A DNA stretch of 34,029 bases from Scytonema sp. UIC 10036 (GTDB lineage Bacteria > Cyanobacteriota > Cyanobacteriia > Cyanobacteriales > Nostocaceae), in the NCBI RefSeq assembly GCF_009725235.1, contig NZ_WJFC01000137.1, forward strand, positions 1 through 34,029, in the 5' to 3' direction. Below, piece by piece: positions 17,415 to 25,510 of this stretch. The notes below the pieces were generated by a model. It was not told where the DNA came from. It saw only the letters and a list, made by a program, of their open reading frames with translations, and did no database searches. Both the position numbers and the translations under genes were made by a program. How positions within the stretch are numbered: position 1 is the stretch's first letter; each line of letters starts with the position of its first letter.

Positions 17415-17545
17415 GTAAGTAACAAAGAGGTTTAACTTCTCTACTGTTTATAAGTAGAAATTTATGTATAGAGATATCGTAGGTAACAGAGGGGTTCCAC
17501 CTTCTTTGCTATTTATAAATAAAAATGCCTGTGTAGAGATGATGT
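17415..17545 (+). repeat. Imperfect tandem duplication in the trpB leader
   Basis: A 64-bp unit (17415-17478) beginning GTAAGTAAC is followed at once by a related unit (17479 to about 17545) beginning GTAGGTAAC. Both contain an AGAGG-type purine run, a CTTCT-type pyrimidine run that can pair with it, TTTATAA and TAGAGAT near the end. By eye identity is roughly 70%. An ATG in the first copy (17464) corresponds to a non-start position in the second, which argues for translation starting after the second unit. Confidence 0.65.
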
Positions 17546-18804
17546 ATTTTCACTCAGAATTCTCATCCCCCGCTTTATTAAGCCACAATGGTTACTATGG
17601 GGAATTTGGAGGCAAGTTCATTCCCGAAATTTTGCATGAAACCTTTGAAGATCTAATTGAAGTATACAAAGCTGCACGTGCAGACCCTAAATTCTGGCAA
17701 GAATTTACATTTTTGTTATCCAATTACTCTTGCCGTCCTACACCCCTAACTTACGCAGAAAATTTAACAAACTATTTTGCTGGAGCCAAGATTTTTATTA
17801 AACGAGAAGATTTAAATCATACAGGAGCACATAAATTAAACAATGTTTTAGGACAAGCTTTGCTTGCTAAAAGAATGGGAAAAACAAGAGTTATTGCCGA
17901 AACAAGTGCAGGACAGCATGGGGTCGCAACGGCAACTGTAGCGGCAAAATTTGGATTGGAATGCACAATATATATGGGGGCTATAGATGTTAAACGTCAA
18001 TATCCTAATGTTTTCTGGATGCAAAGACTTGGGGCTGAAGTTGTCCCAGTATCTACAGGAAGCCAAACTTACAAAGACGCCATTAATGAGGCGCTGAGAG
18101 ATTGGTCTACTTTTATGGATTCCACCTATTATATATTTGGCACAGCTTGCGGTCCTCATCCATATCCGGAAATGGTGTCTTGGTTCCAGTCCGTCATAGG
18201 AGTGGAAGCACGGCAACAAATCTTACAACAAACTGGAAAATTACCCTCTGCTGTTTATGCTTGTGTTGGTGGGGGTTCTAATGCCGTTGGGATTTTCAGT
18301 GGGTTTCTTGAAGATAAGAGCGTTCAGTTAATAGGTGTAGAAGCAGGTGGTAGCGGTTTGAATTCGCACAAGCACGCAGCACGTCTTGCTTCAAAAGACG
18401 CAACAGTTGGCGTAGTACAGGGGTATAAAACTTATTTCTTACAAAACAATGATGGACAAATGCAAGAAACCCATTCCATTGCTGCGGGCTTAGACTACGT
18501 TGGTGTATCGCCCGTGCTAGCACATCTGTTAGAACTCGGTCGGATTCAAGTCAGTGCTGCAACAGATCAAGAGGTTTTAGATACTCTCAAACTTTGCCTC
18601 ACTAAAGAAGGTCTTATGCCATCTTTGGAGTCTACTCATGCTTTCGTCCAAGCATTTAAGGACGCACCACAGCTTTCTCCGGAAGATTGTATTGTTATTA
18701 ACCTGTCAGGACGTGGGGATAAAGATATCTTCACCTTGGCAAATGCTTTTGGCGATCGCTCTTGGAAAGAATTCTTAAGCAACAAAATTGACCAATTAAG
18801 TTAA
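17539..18804 (+). CDS. trpB: Tryptophan synthase beta chain, diverged paralogue
   Basis: PLP enzyme joining indole (or an analogue) and serine. Numbered from Met 17539: YYGEFGGKFIPE at 19-30, the PLP lysine K99 in HTGAHKLNN, catalytic Glu E121 in AETSAGQHG, the phosphate loop CVGGGSNAVG and GRGDKD near the end. The family motif is normally ETGAGQHG; here Gly is Ser (S123). The usual GLDYPGVGP segment reads GLDYVGVSP, with an altered stretch after it. An in-frame ATG at 17464 would add 25 residues from the duplicated leader, so I prefer 17539 (or 17542). It forms an operon with trpA, 37 bp downstream. It probably belongs to a secondary or regulated pathway, since no other trp genes are nearby. 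Confidence 0.92.
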   Translation: MMYFHSEFSSPALLSHNGYYGEFGGKFIPEILHETFEDLIEVYKAARADPKFWQEFTFLLSNYSCRPTPLTYAENLTNYFAGAKIFIKREDLNHTGAHKLNNVLGQALLAKRMGKTRVIAETSAGQHGVATATVAAKFGLECTIYMGAIDVKRQYPNVFWMQRLGAEVVPVSTGSQTYKDAINEALRDWSTFMDSTYYIFGTACGPHPYPEMVSWFQSVIGVEARQQILQQTGKLPSAVYACVGGGSNAVGIFSGFLEDKSVQLIGVEAGGSGLNSHKHAARLASKDATVGVVQGYKTYFLQNNDGQMQETHSIAAGLDYVGVSPVLAHLLELGRIQVSAATDQEVLDTLKLCLTKEGLMPSLESTHAFVQAFKDAPQLSPEDCIVINLSGRGDKDIFTLANAFGDRSWKEFLSNKIDQLS

Positions 18805-18841
18805 CCGCAGGAAATCAAGAGATTGAAAGAGGAAATGATTC

Positions 18842-19669
18842 ATGAAAACACTATCACTTACCCCTAATGTCACCACAACTTTAGAGAAACGTATCGTGGA
18901 GACTCGTCGGCAAAAAGACATACTGCTAATGTCTCATGTCGTTATTGGGTATCCTTCTTTTGATAGTAATCGAGTTGCCATCAATTCACTAGTGAATGCT
19001 GGTGTTGAACTGATTGAACTACAATTTCCCTTTTCCGAACCTATTGCAGACGGACCTGTCTTGATTAAAGCAAATCAAGAAGCTGTGGCAAATGGAGCAA
19101 CAGTTAACGATTGTTTTCAATTTGCCAGAGAAATTACAAAAAAGCACCCTAGGGTGTTGTTTTTAATCACCACCTACTACAATATCTTGTTTAAGTATGG
19201 AGTCAAGAAGTTTCTTAAGTCAGCATCCAAGATTGGTATTGCTGGAGTTATTATACCAGATTTGCCTCCAGAAGAAGCCACTGAATATGTAGAAATTTGT
19301 AAAAACAATGATATCGCCGCTATTTTTCTATTAACACCTAAAACACGTTATTCGCGAGTTCAACAAATTGCAGGAATGGCAAGCGGAATGGTTTATTGTG
19401 TTGCGCGTGCGGGAGTGACAGGCGATCGAACTAACTTCTCAGAAGATTTTGACAGTTACATACAGCGCGTTCGAGAAGCGACAAGTTTACCAATAGGAGT
19501 TGGTTTTGGAATTCAAACCAAGGAAGACATTGAATATCTAAAGGGGCGAGTTGACATTGCAGTTATTGGTACGCAAGCTGTGAAATTGCTAGTTGAGAAA
19601 GGAGCGCAATCACTCGGCGAGTACATGAGAGGCTTGCGAAGCGAGACCATGAGTTTCACGAAATTGTAA
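18842..19669 (+). CDS. trpA: Tryptophan synthase alpha chain, diverged paralogue
   Basis: TIM-barrel lyase releasing indole from indole-3-glycerol phosphate. Both catalytic acids are kept: E59 in LIELQFPFSEP and D70 in IADGP. The flexible loop AGVTGDRTN and GFGIQTKEDI (phosphate site) are present. The normal ELGVPFSDP is changed to ELQFPFSEP, and the N-terminal strand reads LLMSHVVIGYP instead of the usual FVTLGDP-type sequence, so this is a divergent member. The good purine-rich ribosome site AAAGAGGAAA lies before the ATG. Translated with trpB, it likely forms a dedicated alpha-beta synthase. Because the catalytic residues remain, indole production from InGP is expected. Confidence 0.93.
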   Translation: MKTLSLTPNVTTTLEKRIVETRRQKDILLMSHVVIGYPSFDSNRVAINSLVNAGVELIELQFPFSEPIADGPVLIKANQEAVANGATVNDCFQFAREITKKHPRVLFLITTYYNILFKYGVKKFLKSASKIGIAGVIIPDLPPEEATEYVEICKNNDIAAIFLLTPKTRYSRVQQIAGMASGMVYCVARAGVTGDRTNFSEDFDSYIQRVREATSLPIGVGFGIQTKEDIEYLKGRVDIAVIGTQAVKLLVEKGAQSLGEYMRGLRSETMSFTKL

Positions 19670-19698
19670 ATTGTCCCCTCATACTCTCGTTACTCTCG

Positions 19699-19743
19699 TT
19701 CCCAGGCGGAGCCTGGGAATGCCTTCAGTAGAGGCTCCGCCTC
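19699..19743. repeat. GGCGGAGCC palindromic (REP-like) repeat
   Basis: TTCCCAGGC / GCCTGGGAA with a 3-base loop (19699-19719) and GAGGC / GCCTC (19731-19743) are two tight hairpins. The words AGGCGGAGCCT (19704-19714) and AGGCTCCGCCT (19732-19742) are also perfect inverted copies of each other, so alternative pairing is possible. It follows trpA by 30 bp and may stabilise or end the trpBA transcript. Confidence 0.65.
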
Positions 19744-19881
19744 CCGTGCTTTTAGCACAAGATCTGTCATTTTCATAAATTCCTTGTTTAATACTAGCCC
19801 AGATAAAACTGCCATTGACGCGGCAATCTTAATTTGTGTTAGGGTATGTTGTAAAATTTTGATTTCATATATTTAACAACT

Positions 19882-21054
19882 ATGCCTGCTCGTCCGATCT
19901 ACTTAGATTGCCACGCTACCACACCTGTTGATGAACGGGTGTTAGCAGCAATGATACCTTACTTTACAGAACACTTTGGCAACCCTTCTAGCATCAGTCA
20001 CGTTTATGGATGGGAAGCAGAAGCTGCTGTAAAACAAGCACGGGAAACTTTGGCGACAGCCATCAACGCCACACCAGAAGAAATTATCTTTACAAGCGGT
20101 GCAACAGAAGCAAATAACTTAGCTATCAAAGGTGTTGCAGAAGCCTATTTTCAAAAAGGACAGCATATCATCACTTTAGCAACAGAGCATAGCGCTGTCC
20201 TAGACCCTTGTCAGTATTTGAAAACCTTAGGCTTTCAAATCACAATCCTTCCCGTCCAAAAAGATGGACTGATTGATTTAACAGAGTTAGAACAAGCTTT
20301 TCGTTCTGACACAATCCTTGTATCAGTGATGGCTGCTAATAACGAAATAGGCGTGTTGCAGCCACTAGCCGAAATTGGTGCAATGTGTCGCGATCGCAGT
20401 ATTCTATTCCATTCTGATGCAGCACAAGCCATTGGTAAAGTTCCTTTGGATGTGCAAGCAATGAAAATTGACCTGATGTCACTAACAGCACATAAAGTAT
20501 ACGGTCCAAAGGGTATTGGTGCGTTATACGTTCGCCGAAAAAATCCTAGGGTGCAACTTGCAGCGCAACAACATGGTGGTGGTCACGAACGGGGAATGCG
20601 TTCTGGTACTTTATACACGCCGCAAATTGCAGGCTTTGGTAAAGCAGTAGAGATAGCTTTACAAGAACAAGCGACAGAAACAGAACGTTTGACCCAACTC
20701 AGACAAAGATTGTGGGAACAGCTTTCTCAGATAGAAGGAATTCATCTTAACGGGCATCCTACACAAAGATTACCAGGAAACTTGAACATCAGTATTGAAG
20801 GTGTCGATGGTGCTGCATTGCAATTGGGATTGCAATCTGTAATGGCGGTGTCTTCTGGTTCGGCTTGTTCTTCAACAAAAACTGCGCCTTCCCATGTTCT
20901 TACAGCACTGGGGAATCCAGAACAGTTAGCATATGCCACAGTGCGATTTGGGATAGGAAGATTCAACACGGCGGAAGAAATTGATAGAGTAGCACAACAC
21001 GCGATTTCCACTATTCAAAGTTTGCGGAAACAGAAATTGTTGGTAAAAGGTTAG
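19882..21054 (+). CDS. Cysteine desulfurase, IscS/NifS type
   Basis: PLP enzyme that moves sulfur from L-cysteine to a protein persulfide for Fe-S clusters and thio-cofactors. Landmarks: YLDCHATTPVDERV at the N terminus, TSGATEANNLAIKG, ATEHSAVLDP with the PLP-stacking His, HSDAAQAIGK, the PLP lysine in SLTAHKVYGPKG, and the persulfide cysteine in the mobile loop SSGSACSSTKTAPSHVL. At 390 residues and with this loop it belongs to group I. No nif or isc scaffold genes are nearby, so IscS versus NifS cannot be decided. It reads in the same direction as the vanW-like gene 56 bp downstream. Confidence 0.95.
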   Translation: MPARPIYLDCHATTPVDERVLAAMIPYFTEHFGNPSSISHVYGWEAEAAVKQARETLATAINATPEEIIFTSGATEANNLAIKGVAEAYFQKGQHIITLATEHSAVLDPCQYLKTLGFQITILPVQKDGLIDLTELEQAFRSDTILVSVMAANNEIGVLQPLAEIGAMCRDRSILFHSDAAQAIGKVPLDVQAMKIDLMSLTAHKVYGPKGIGALYVRRKNPRVQLAAQQHGGGHERGMRSGTLYTPQIAGFGKAVEIALQEQATETERLTQLRQRLWEQLSQIEGIHLNGHPTQRLPGNLNISIEGVDGAALQLGLQSVMAVSSGSACSSTKTAPSHVLTALGNPEQLAYATVRFGIGRFNTAEEIDRVAQHAISTIQSLRKQKLLVKG

Positions 21055-21110
21055 GTAAAATGTAATGCTTAACTGGTAGATTTTCATGGTGCCATTGGTT
21101 TAACCACAAA

Positions 21111-21932
21111 ATGAACCTGTTATCCCCAAGTTTGAAAGCGTTGATTCGTCAAAAAATCAAAGATGCTCAATCGTTATGGCGGGGTTATGTGTTTTACTAC
21201 CCTCGCGAACAAGACTCAGAGCCATCTTCTGATTATTGCTATCAATGGAGTGAGATGAGTACTGCAATTAAACAACGTTCTGGTTCTCCCCAAGTCAACG
21301 AAAACCGTCTTTGGAATATGCAACTGGCGGCAAAGGGTGTTGATGGATTGACTCTGAATCCAGAGCAAATTTTTGACTTTTGGAACCGCGTACCACGTCC
21401 AACTCTTGCCAATGGTTTTCGTGAAGGTCCAACTTTGGTGGGTAATCGATTGATGACTGATGTTGGAGGTGGGTTGTGTCAAATTTCTACCACTTTATTT
21501 CAGGCTTTACTATGGGCAAACTGTGAAATTCTAGAACGTCACAATCACTCAATTGATGCTCATGGAGACACTCGTTTTTTTACTTTGGGTCAAGATGCAA
21601 CAGTAGCTTATGGTTATAAGAACTTAATTGTGAGGAACAACAACCAAGTTCCTTTACGTTTGCAATTGCAGGTGTTTGGTGAACAGGCTTTGGTTGTAGC
21701 AAGTGTGTGGGGAACTGAGCCAAAGCCAGTTGAAGTGAAGGTTTCTTCTGAGATTTTGGAAACACTCCCCGCACCTCATACCAATGGAATACCCGGTTGG
21801 CGGGTAGAAACGCTCCGTTCCGCGTGGCTGGTGGAAGAGCCAACTGCAGGATGGCAAGTTAATTACCGCACACTAGATGTTTACCAACCTCATGTCAAGC
21901 TATCACAAAATCTCAGTCAAATCCCTGTATAA
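21111..21932 (+). CDS. VanW-family protein
   Basis: The central part (about residues 70-165) has the VanW domain: GLTLNPEQIFDFWNRVPRPT, GFREGPTLVGNRLMTDVGGGLCQISTTLFQALLWANCEILERHNHS. VanW was named from a vancomycin-resistance cluster; its activity is not established. No clear signal peptide or membrane segment is seen, so it is probably cytoplasmic. It follows the desulfurase closely, and its end overlaps the downstream dehydrogenase gene by about 40-56 bases in a different frame, suggesting an operon. It should not be read as evidence of vancomycin resistance. Confidence 0.88.
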   Translation: MNLLSPSLKALIRQKIKDAQSLWRGYVFYYPREQDSEPSSDYCYQWSEMSTAIKQRSGSPQVNENRLWNMQLAAKGVDGLTLNPEQIFDFWNRVPRPTLANGFREGPTLVGNRLMTDVGGGLCQISTTLFQALLWANCEILERHNHSIDAHGDTRFFTLGQDATVAYGYKNLIVRNNNQVPLRLQLQVFGEQALVVASVWGTEPKPVEVKVSSEILETLPAPHTNGIPGWRVETLRSAWLVEEPTAGWQVNYRTLDVYQPHVKLSQNLSQIPV

Positions 21933-22935
21933 TTTTTTTGATGCAGTGCTCTCTCCCTACGAACTTTTACCGGAAGTTGCAGAAGCATTGAAAACGCATT
22001 TGGTGGAGGCAAATCTTTGTGGAATGGATTCGCACGGTTTACAGCAAATTTTTGGTTACGTGAAAAGTTTGCGGAGTGGTCGGATGAATCCAAAACCAAA
22101 TTTGTCTGTCAATTCAGTACGTCCAACAATGATTCGGATTGATGGCGATCGCAGTCCCGGACAGTATGCAGGCAAAGTCGCAACGGAAAAAGCGATTGAA
22201 GTTGCGCGTCAGTTTGGGATGGCTGTGGTGGGAGTCAGTAATAGCAATCACTTTGGGATGGCTGGTTATTATACTCGCATGGCAGCAGAGGCAGGTACAA
22301 TTGGCTTTGCAACTAGCGATACCAGCGCTGTAGACTTAGCGCCCTATGGAGGAACAAAGGCAAAACTTGGCAATAATCCCATTTCTTGGGGAATTCCTAC
22401 AGGCACACTCCAACCTGTTATTTTAGATATGGCAGCAGGGACGGTGAGTGGTGGTAAAGTTAAGCACTTTGCATATCAAGTTTTACCGATACCTTTGGGT
22501 TGGGGGCTTACAGAAACAGGAGAACCCACGGAAAACCCCAAGCAGGTAGCAGTTAATTTACCAGCATCCTACAAGGGTTCTGGTTTGGCATTTGTGGCAG
22601 ATTTACTGTGCGGTCCCTTGTTGGGTACGGTAGCAGCAATGTTTAAAAATAAAGCAATTCATGATGGTGCTAACGGTACCGGACATTTGTTCTGGGTGCT
22701 TGATGTGGAAGCGTGGACCGATCGCAAAGAGTTTGAGCAACGAGTGCAAGATGCGATCGCTTCTCTCAAAGAAACTCCCCGTCTTGACCCCAACCAACCC
22801 ATTTACTATCCTGGAGAGCTAGAAGCCATGACACGCCAAGAGCGACTGTTAACTGGTATTCCAATCCCTCAAACCTTGATTGAGGAATTAGCTACTTTTT
22901 TTGGAGAAGATAGTGTTTCTCAACTCATCAATTAA
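21892..22935 (+). CDS. LDH2/MDH2-type malate/L-lactate (or ureidoglycolate-like) dehydrogenase
   Basis: A member of the NAD(P)-dependent LDH2/MDH2 oxidoreductase family, unrelated in fold to the mdh product at 11287. Family landmarks: [36 protein letters not shown] with the catalytic His, [44 protein letters not shown]. Two in-frame starts exist, 21877 and 21892; I take 21892, giving a 41-base overlap with the VanW-family gene. The product is 347 residues. The substrate cannot be told from sequence; members act on malate, lactate, sulfolactate or ureidoglycolate. Its stop codon overlaps that of the convergent pentapeptide gene. Confidence 0.87.
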   Translation: MSSYHKISVKSLYNFFDAVLSPYELLPEVAEALKTHLVEANLCGMDSHGLQQIFGYVKSLRSGRMNPKPNLSVNSVRPTMIRIDGDRSPGQYAGKVATEKAIEVARQFGMAVVGVSNSNHFGMAGYYTRMAAEAGTIGFATSDTSAVDLAPYGGTKAKLGNNPISWGIPTGTLQPVILDMAAGTVSGGKVKHFAYQVLPIPLGWGLTETGEPTENPKQVAVNLPASYKGSGLAFVADLLCGPLLGTVAAMFKNKAIHDGANGTGHLFWVLDVEAWTDRKEFEQRVQDAIASLKETPRLDPNQPIYYPGELEAMTRQERLLTGIPIPQTLIEELATFFGEDSVSQLIN

Positions 22936-23441
22936 ATAATTTCAGAACGTCCCTTTAAAGAATCCTCAAAAATCGCTCCTCTCCGTTCCAAGTCAAGCTT
23001 CATATCTTCCGAAATCCCAATATTCCAGCCAAACCGAGCATCCTCCACATGAGCACCATGCAGATCGGTATAACTTAGGTTGGCACCACGGAAGTCAGTT
23101 CCGCTCAGGTTAGTCTTGCTAAGAAAGGCTCCCTTAAGATTAGTCTCGCTGAGATTAGCACGACTGAGGTTAGCTTTGTAAAAATCAGTTGTGTATAAGT
23201 TAGCACGGTTGAAAATGACACCCCGCAGATCGGCACCACGGAGATCGGCACCACGCAAAATTGCACCACGCAAGTCAGCGCCCCGTAAGTCAACATTGGA
23301 AAGGTTAGCAAAAAGTAGGTCAGCGTTTCTTAGGTCAGCACCGCTTAAGTTAGCACCGCTCAGATTGAAACTACCGAGCTGAGCACAAAAAAAATCTCTT
23401 TTTCCGGCTGAGTAAAGCTCTAACAGCTCTCTAGTGTCCAT
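22932..23441 (-). CDS. Pentapeptide-repeat protein
   Basis: The 169-residue product has about 20 A(N/D)Lxx-type pentapeptide units from residue 25 to about 140 ([49 protein letters not shown]), which form a right-handed quadrilateral beta-helix. A short N-terminal segment ([18 protein letters not shown]) and a C-terminal tail flank it. No membrane segment or catalytic domain is seen. Such proteins are abundant in cyanobacteria and mostly of unknown function. It stands convergent with the dehydrogenase gene, the two stop codons sharing bases. Confidence 0.92.
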   Translation of the reverse strand: MDTRELLELYSAGKRDFFCAQLGSFNLSGANLSGADLRNADLLFANLSNVDLRGADLRGAILRGADLRGADLRGVIFNRANLYTTDFYKANLSRANLSETNLKGAFLSKTNLSGTDFRGANLSYTDLHGAHVEDARFGWNIGISEDMKLDLERRGAIFEDSLKGRSEII

Positions 23442-23847
23442 GTTTATCTGTGGGAGAAGTTGGTTTTCATATTAAATCCGGTAGCATCTGAATGATTAAA
23501 AAACCGCAGAGACGCTGAGAGCACAGAGAGAGGAAAGAGAAATAATTCCAGTACAAACGGATTTGATATCACTCAATAGTAAAGTAAGCTCAAAAGCTTA
23601 CTGAGATGAGCACGATTAAGGACACTTTATTTTTTGTCCCAGAGTTTCTTCTCCAAAGTTACACTATTTTGGATTTTAGATTTTAGATTTTGGATTGAGA
23701 AAGTCCTGTTTAGACTTGATTGAAGCCTACTATCTATGGCATTCTTTGTTCAAATTGGTGTTAGAGAATTACATTGGTAATGGTGGACACTTCACTGAAT
23801 TGGCACACCATGTCAGCCCAGCCAACTACTTAACCCGCTAAGTTCTG
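23442..23847. other. Intergenic region with dispersed repeats, no gene
   Basis: ACCGCAGAGACGCTGAGAG followed by CACAGAGAGAGG (23503-23534) belongs to the common CCGCAGAGACGCAGAG family also present at 27031-27062. At 23672-23696 there are heptamer words ATTTTAG/ATTTTGG like the array at 1433. No supported gene. Confidence 0.5.
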
Positions 23848-24993
23848 TTAAAAAGGATTTTGAGAGTTGACATGAATAATCAAGTTGTCCCCAAATCCAG
23901 AAGGGACTTCTATTATATCACCAGGGTGACCTAGGCGCTGACGCGCTGCAAAGAATGCTGACTCCATACCTTGAGTGTAATTCAGCAAAAGGGGCTTTTG
24001 TTCTGGCTGCACGCGGCTTTCTATTTCATCTACTAATTGCCGTTTCCATTTATTCGTCATTTCCCATTCCACTCCCACATTCGGCATGACCATCACGCAC
24101 AAGGGTACGAGTTCCTGTTCTATGGGTCTGAGACTTTCTTCTAACACGCACAACCATAAATAAGCTTGGAACATATCTAGGTCACGAAGACAAGAGTGTG
24201 CTATTTCTGGATGACCCAAGGAGCCTCTTACGCTCTGATAATTGGGTAATACTTGTAACAGTCGGCAGTAAACTATTGAACTAATCTCAGAAGCTATAGG
24301 GAGCATTTGCTGAACTAGAGCTAAGGCTGGTGAACCTAGCTGATGCTTAGCGGCAGCGACACAGATTCGCTGCCAGGGTATAGAGACTTGTTCTTCAAGG
24401 AACTTAAAGTAGGGACACAGCAATACTTTCTCAACTGGTGTCAACTGATTAACCAATAACTGGTTAGTGAAATTGAACAGCGTAGTCAGAAAGCCAAGCA
24501 CGCGCTGCTCCTTTGCTATTAAATGTTGTTCCTGATACTTCAGTAACGATTGTTCTAGTTCATTGACCAGCTTTTCTACGCTTGGTATTGTCTGCAACAC
24601 AAGAGTCGCTTCCTCATTACCATAGGTCATTTGTTTTACTATAGGAGTGACAACAAGACCAGACTGTTGTTGGTAAAAAGATAGTAACGTTTGATAAACT
24701 TTGCAGGCAAACTGAGCGATTCGGTGCTCCGCTTGAAAATCAATAATATCAGGAATATATTGGTAGAGAGATTTTGCTTGTATCACTGCTTGACGGCTCG
24801 TGCGTTCTAATACAGTCTTCAATAATTTAGCTGCGGTCAAGGCTCGAGCTTCTGGCCAAGCAGCTTTCACCAATTCTCCATAAAACTTGGGATTTTTGGA
24901 CAGAGAAGATATGTCTACTGCATAACGCTCTGCCCAAAGCTTAAGTAAGGACTCAGACGAAGGGGTTTTGGGAATGTTAACAGATAACAGCAT
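23848..24993 (-). CDS. Hypothetical protein, 381 residues
   Basis: I do not recognise this protein. It is a complete frame from MLLSVNIPKTPSSESLLKLW to VNSQNPF, predicted mostly helical and soluble, without signal peptide, membrane segment or obvious catalytic motif. It contains several Leu/Gln-rich helices (for example LVNELEQSLLKYQEQHL near residues 138-154) that could form short coiled coils, and a C-terminal segment ending in a small beta-like stretch (GDNLIIHVNS). Codon use is like its neighbours. It lies alone between two long intergenic gaps, on the strand of the S41 protein gene, but 517 bp away from it, so cotranscription is not implied. Confidence 0.8.
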   Translation of the reverse strand: MLLSVNIPKTPSSESLLKLWAERYAVDISSLSKNPKFYGELVKAAWPEARALTAAKLLKTVLERTSRQAVIQAKSLYQYIPDIIDFQAEHRIAQFACKVYQTLLSFYQQQSGLVVTPIVKQMTYGNEEATLVLQTIPSVEKLVNELEQSLLKYQEQHLIAKEQRVLGFLTTLFNFTNQLLVNQLTPVEKVLLCPYFKFLEEQVSIPWQRICVAAAKHQLGSPALALVQQMLPIASEISSIVYCRLLQVLPNYQSVRGSLGHPEIAHSCLRDLDMFQAYLWLCVLEESLRPIEQELVPLCVMVMPNVGVEWEMTNKWKRQLVDEIESRVQPEQKPLLLNYTQGMESAFFAARQRLGHPGDIIEVPSGFGDNLIIHVNSQNPF

Positions 24994-25510
24994 AAATTAA
25001 TTTGCAAGTGGCAAGAGAACAACCGACGTATCTGTGGCAGAATCGCTAACAGTCTCACATAATTCGCTACTACACAAATGAAGTTCATCTTGTGAACGAA
25101 AAAACAAGGTTCTCAGACCCACTTAGATGGATTTTGCCTGTATAGTCGCGATTTCTAATCATTAAGGTAGGTATGAAATAAGATTTTTCAGACACCCTCT
25201 TTGAGGTACCAAATAAATCTAAGGCTTTTCTGAGGATCGTGTTTGTTCGGAATGACTACAGTTAATTAGAATCACGGCAAATAAACTGAATGTAGGTAGA
25301 GTAAGGTCTAGAGTGCAAACCATCTGTTTTATGAATTTTTAGAGATTTAATATCTATGGGTAAAAAATAAATTATTCATGCCCGTATTTATCCTTAATTC
25401 ATAATGTATTCCAAATATCTCTTTGACAATCAGCCATTGTCATCTATCTTGAGAAGTGTTTAAGTTAAGTTTAGATGTAGTGACGTATACAAAAAACCTG
25501 TCATCCGATT
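24994..25510. other. Intergenic region, nothing recognised
   Basis: A/T-rich, with many stops in all frames and no RNA gene, tandem repeat or convincing palindrome. It must hold the promoter of the 381-residue protein gene at its left side. Confidence 0.45.

Noticed and set aside
17464..17538. Upstream in-frame ATG giving a 25-residue longer TrpB
   Set aside because: The extension is encoded by the duplicated leader and has no similarity to TrpB N termini.
21111..21932. Vancomycin-resistance gene
   Set aside because: VanW-domain proteins are widespread and their presence alone gives no resistance; no van ligase or regulator genes are adjacent.
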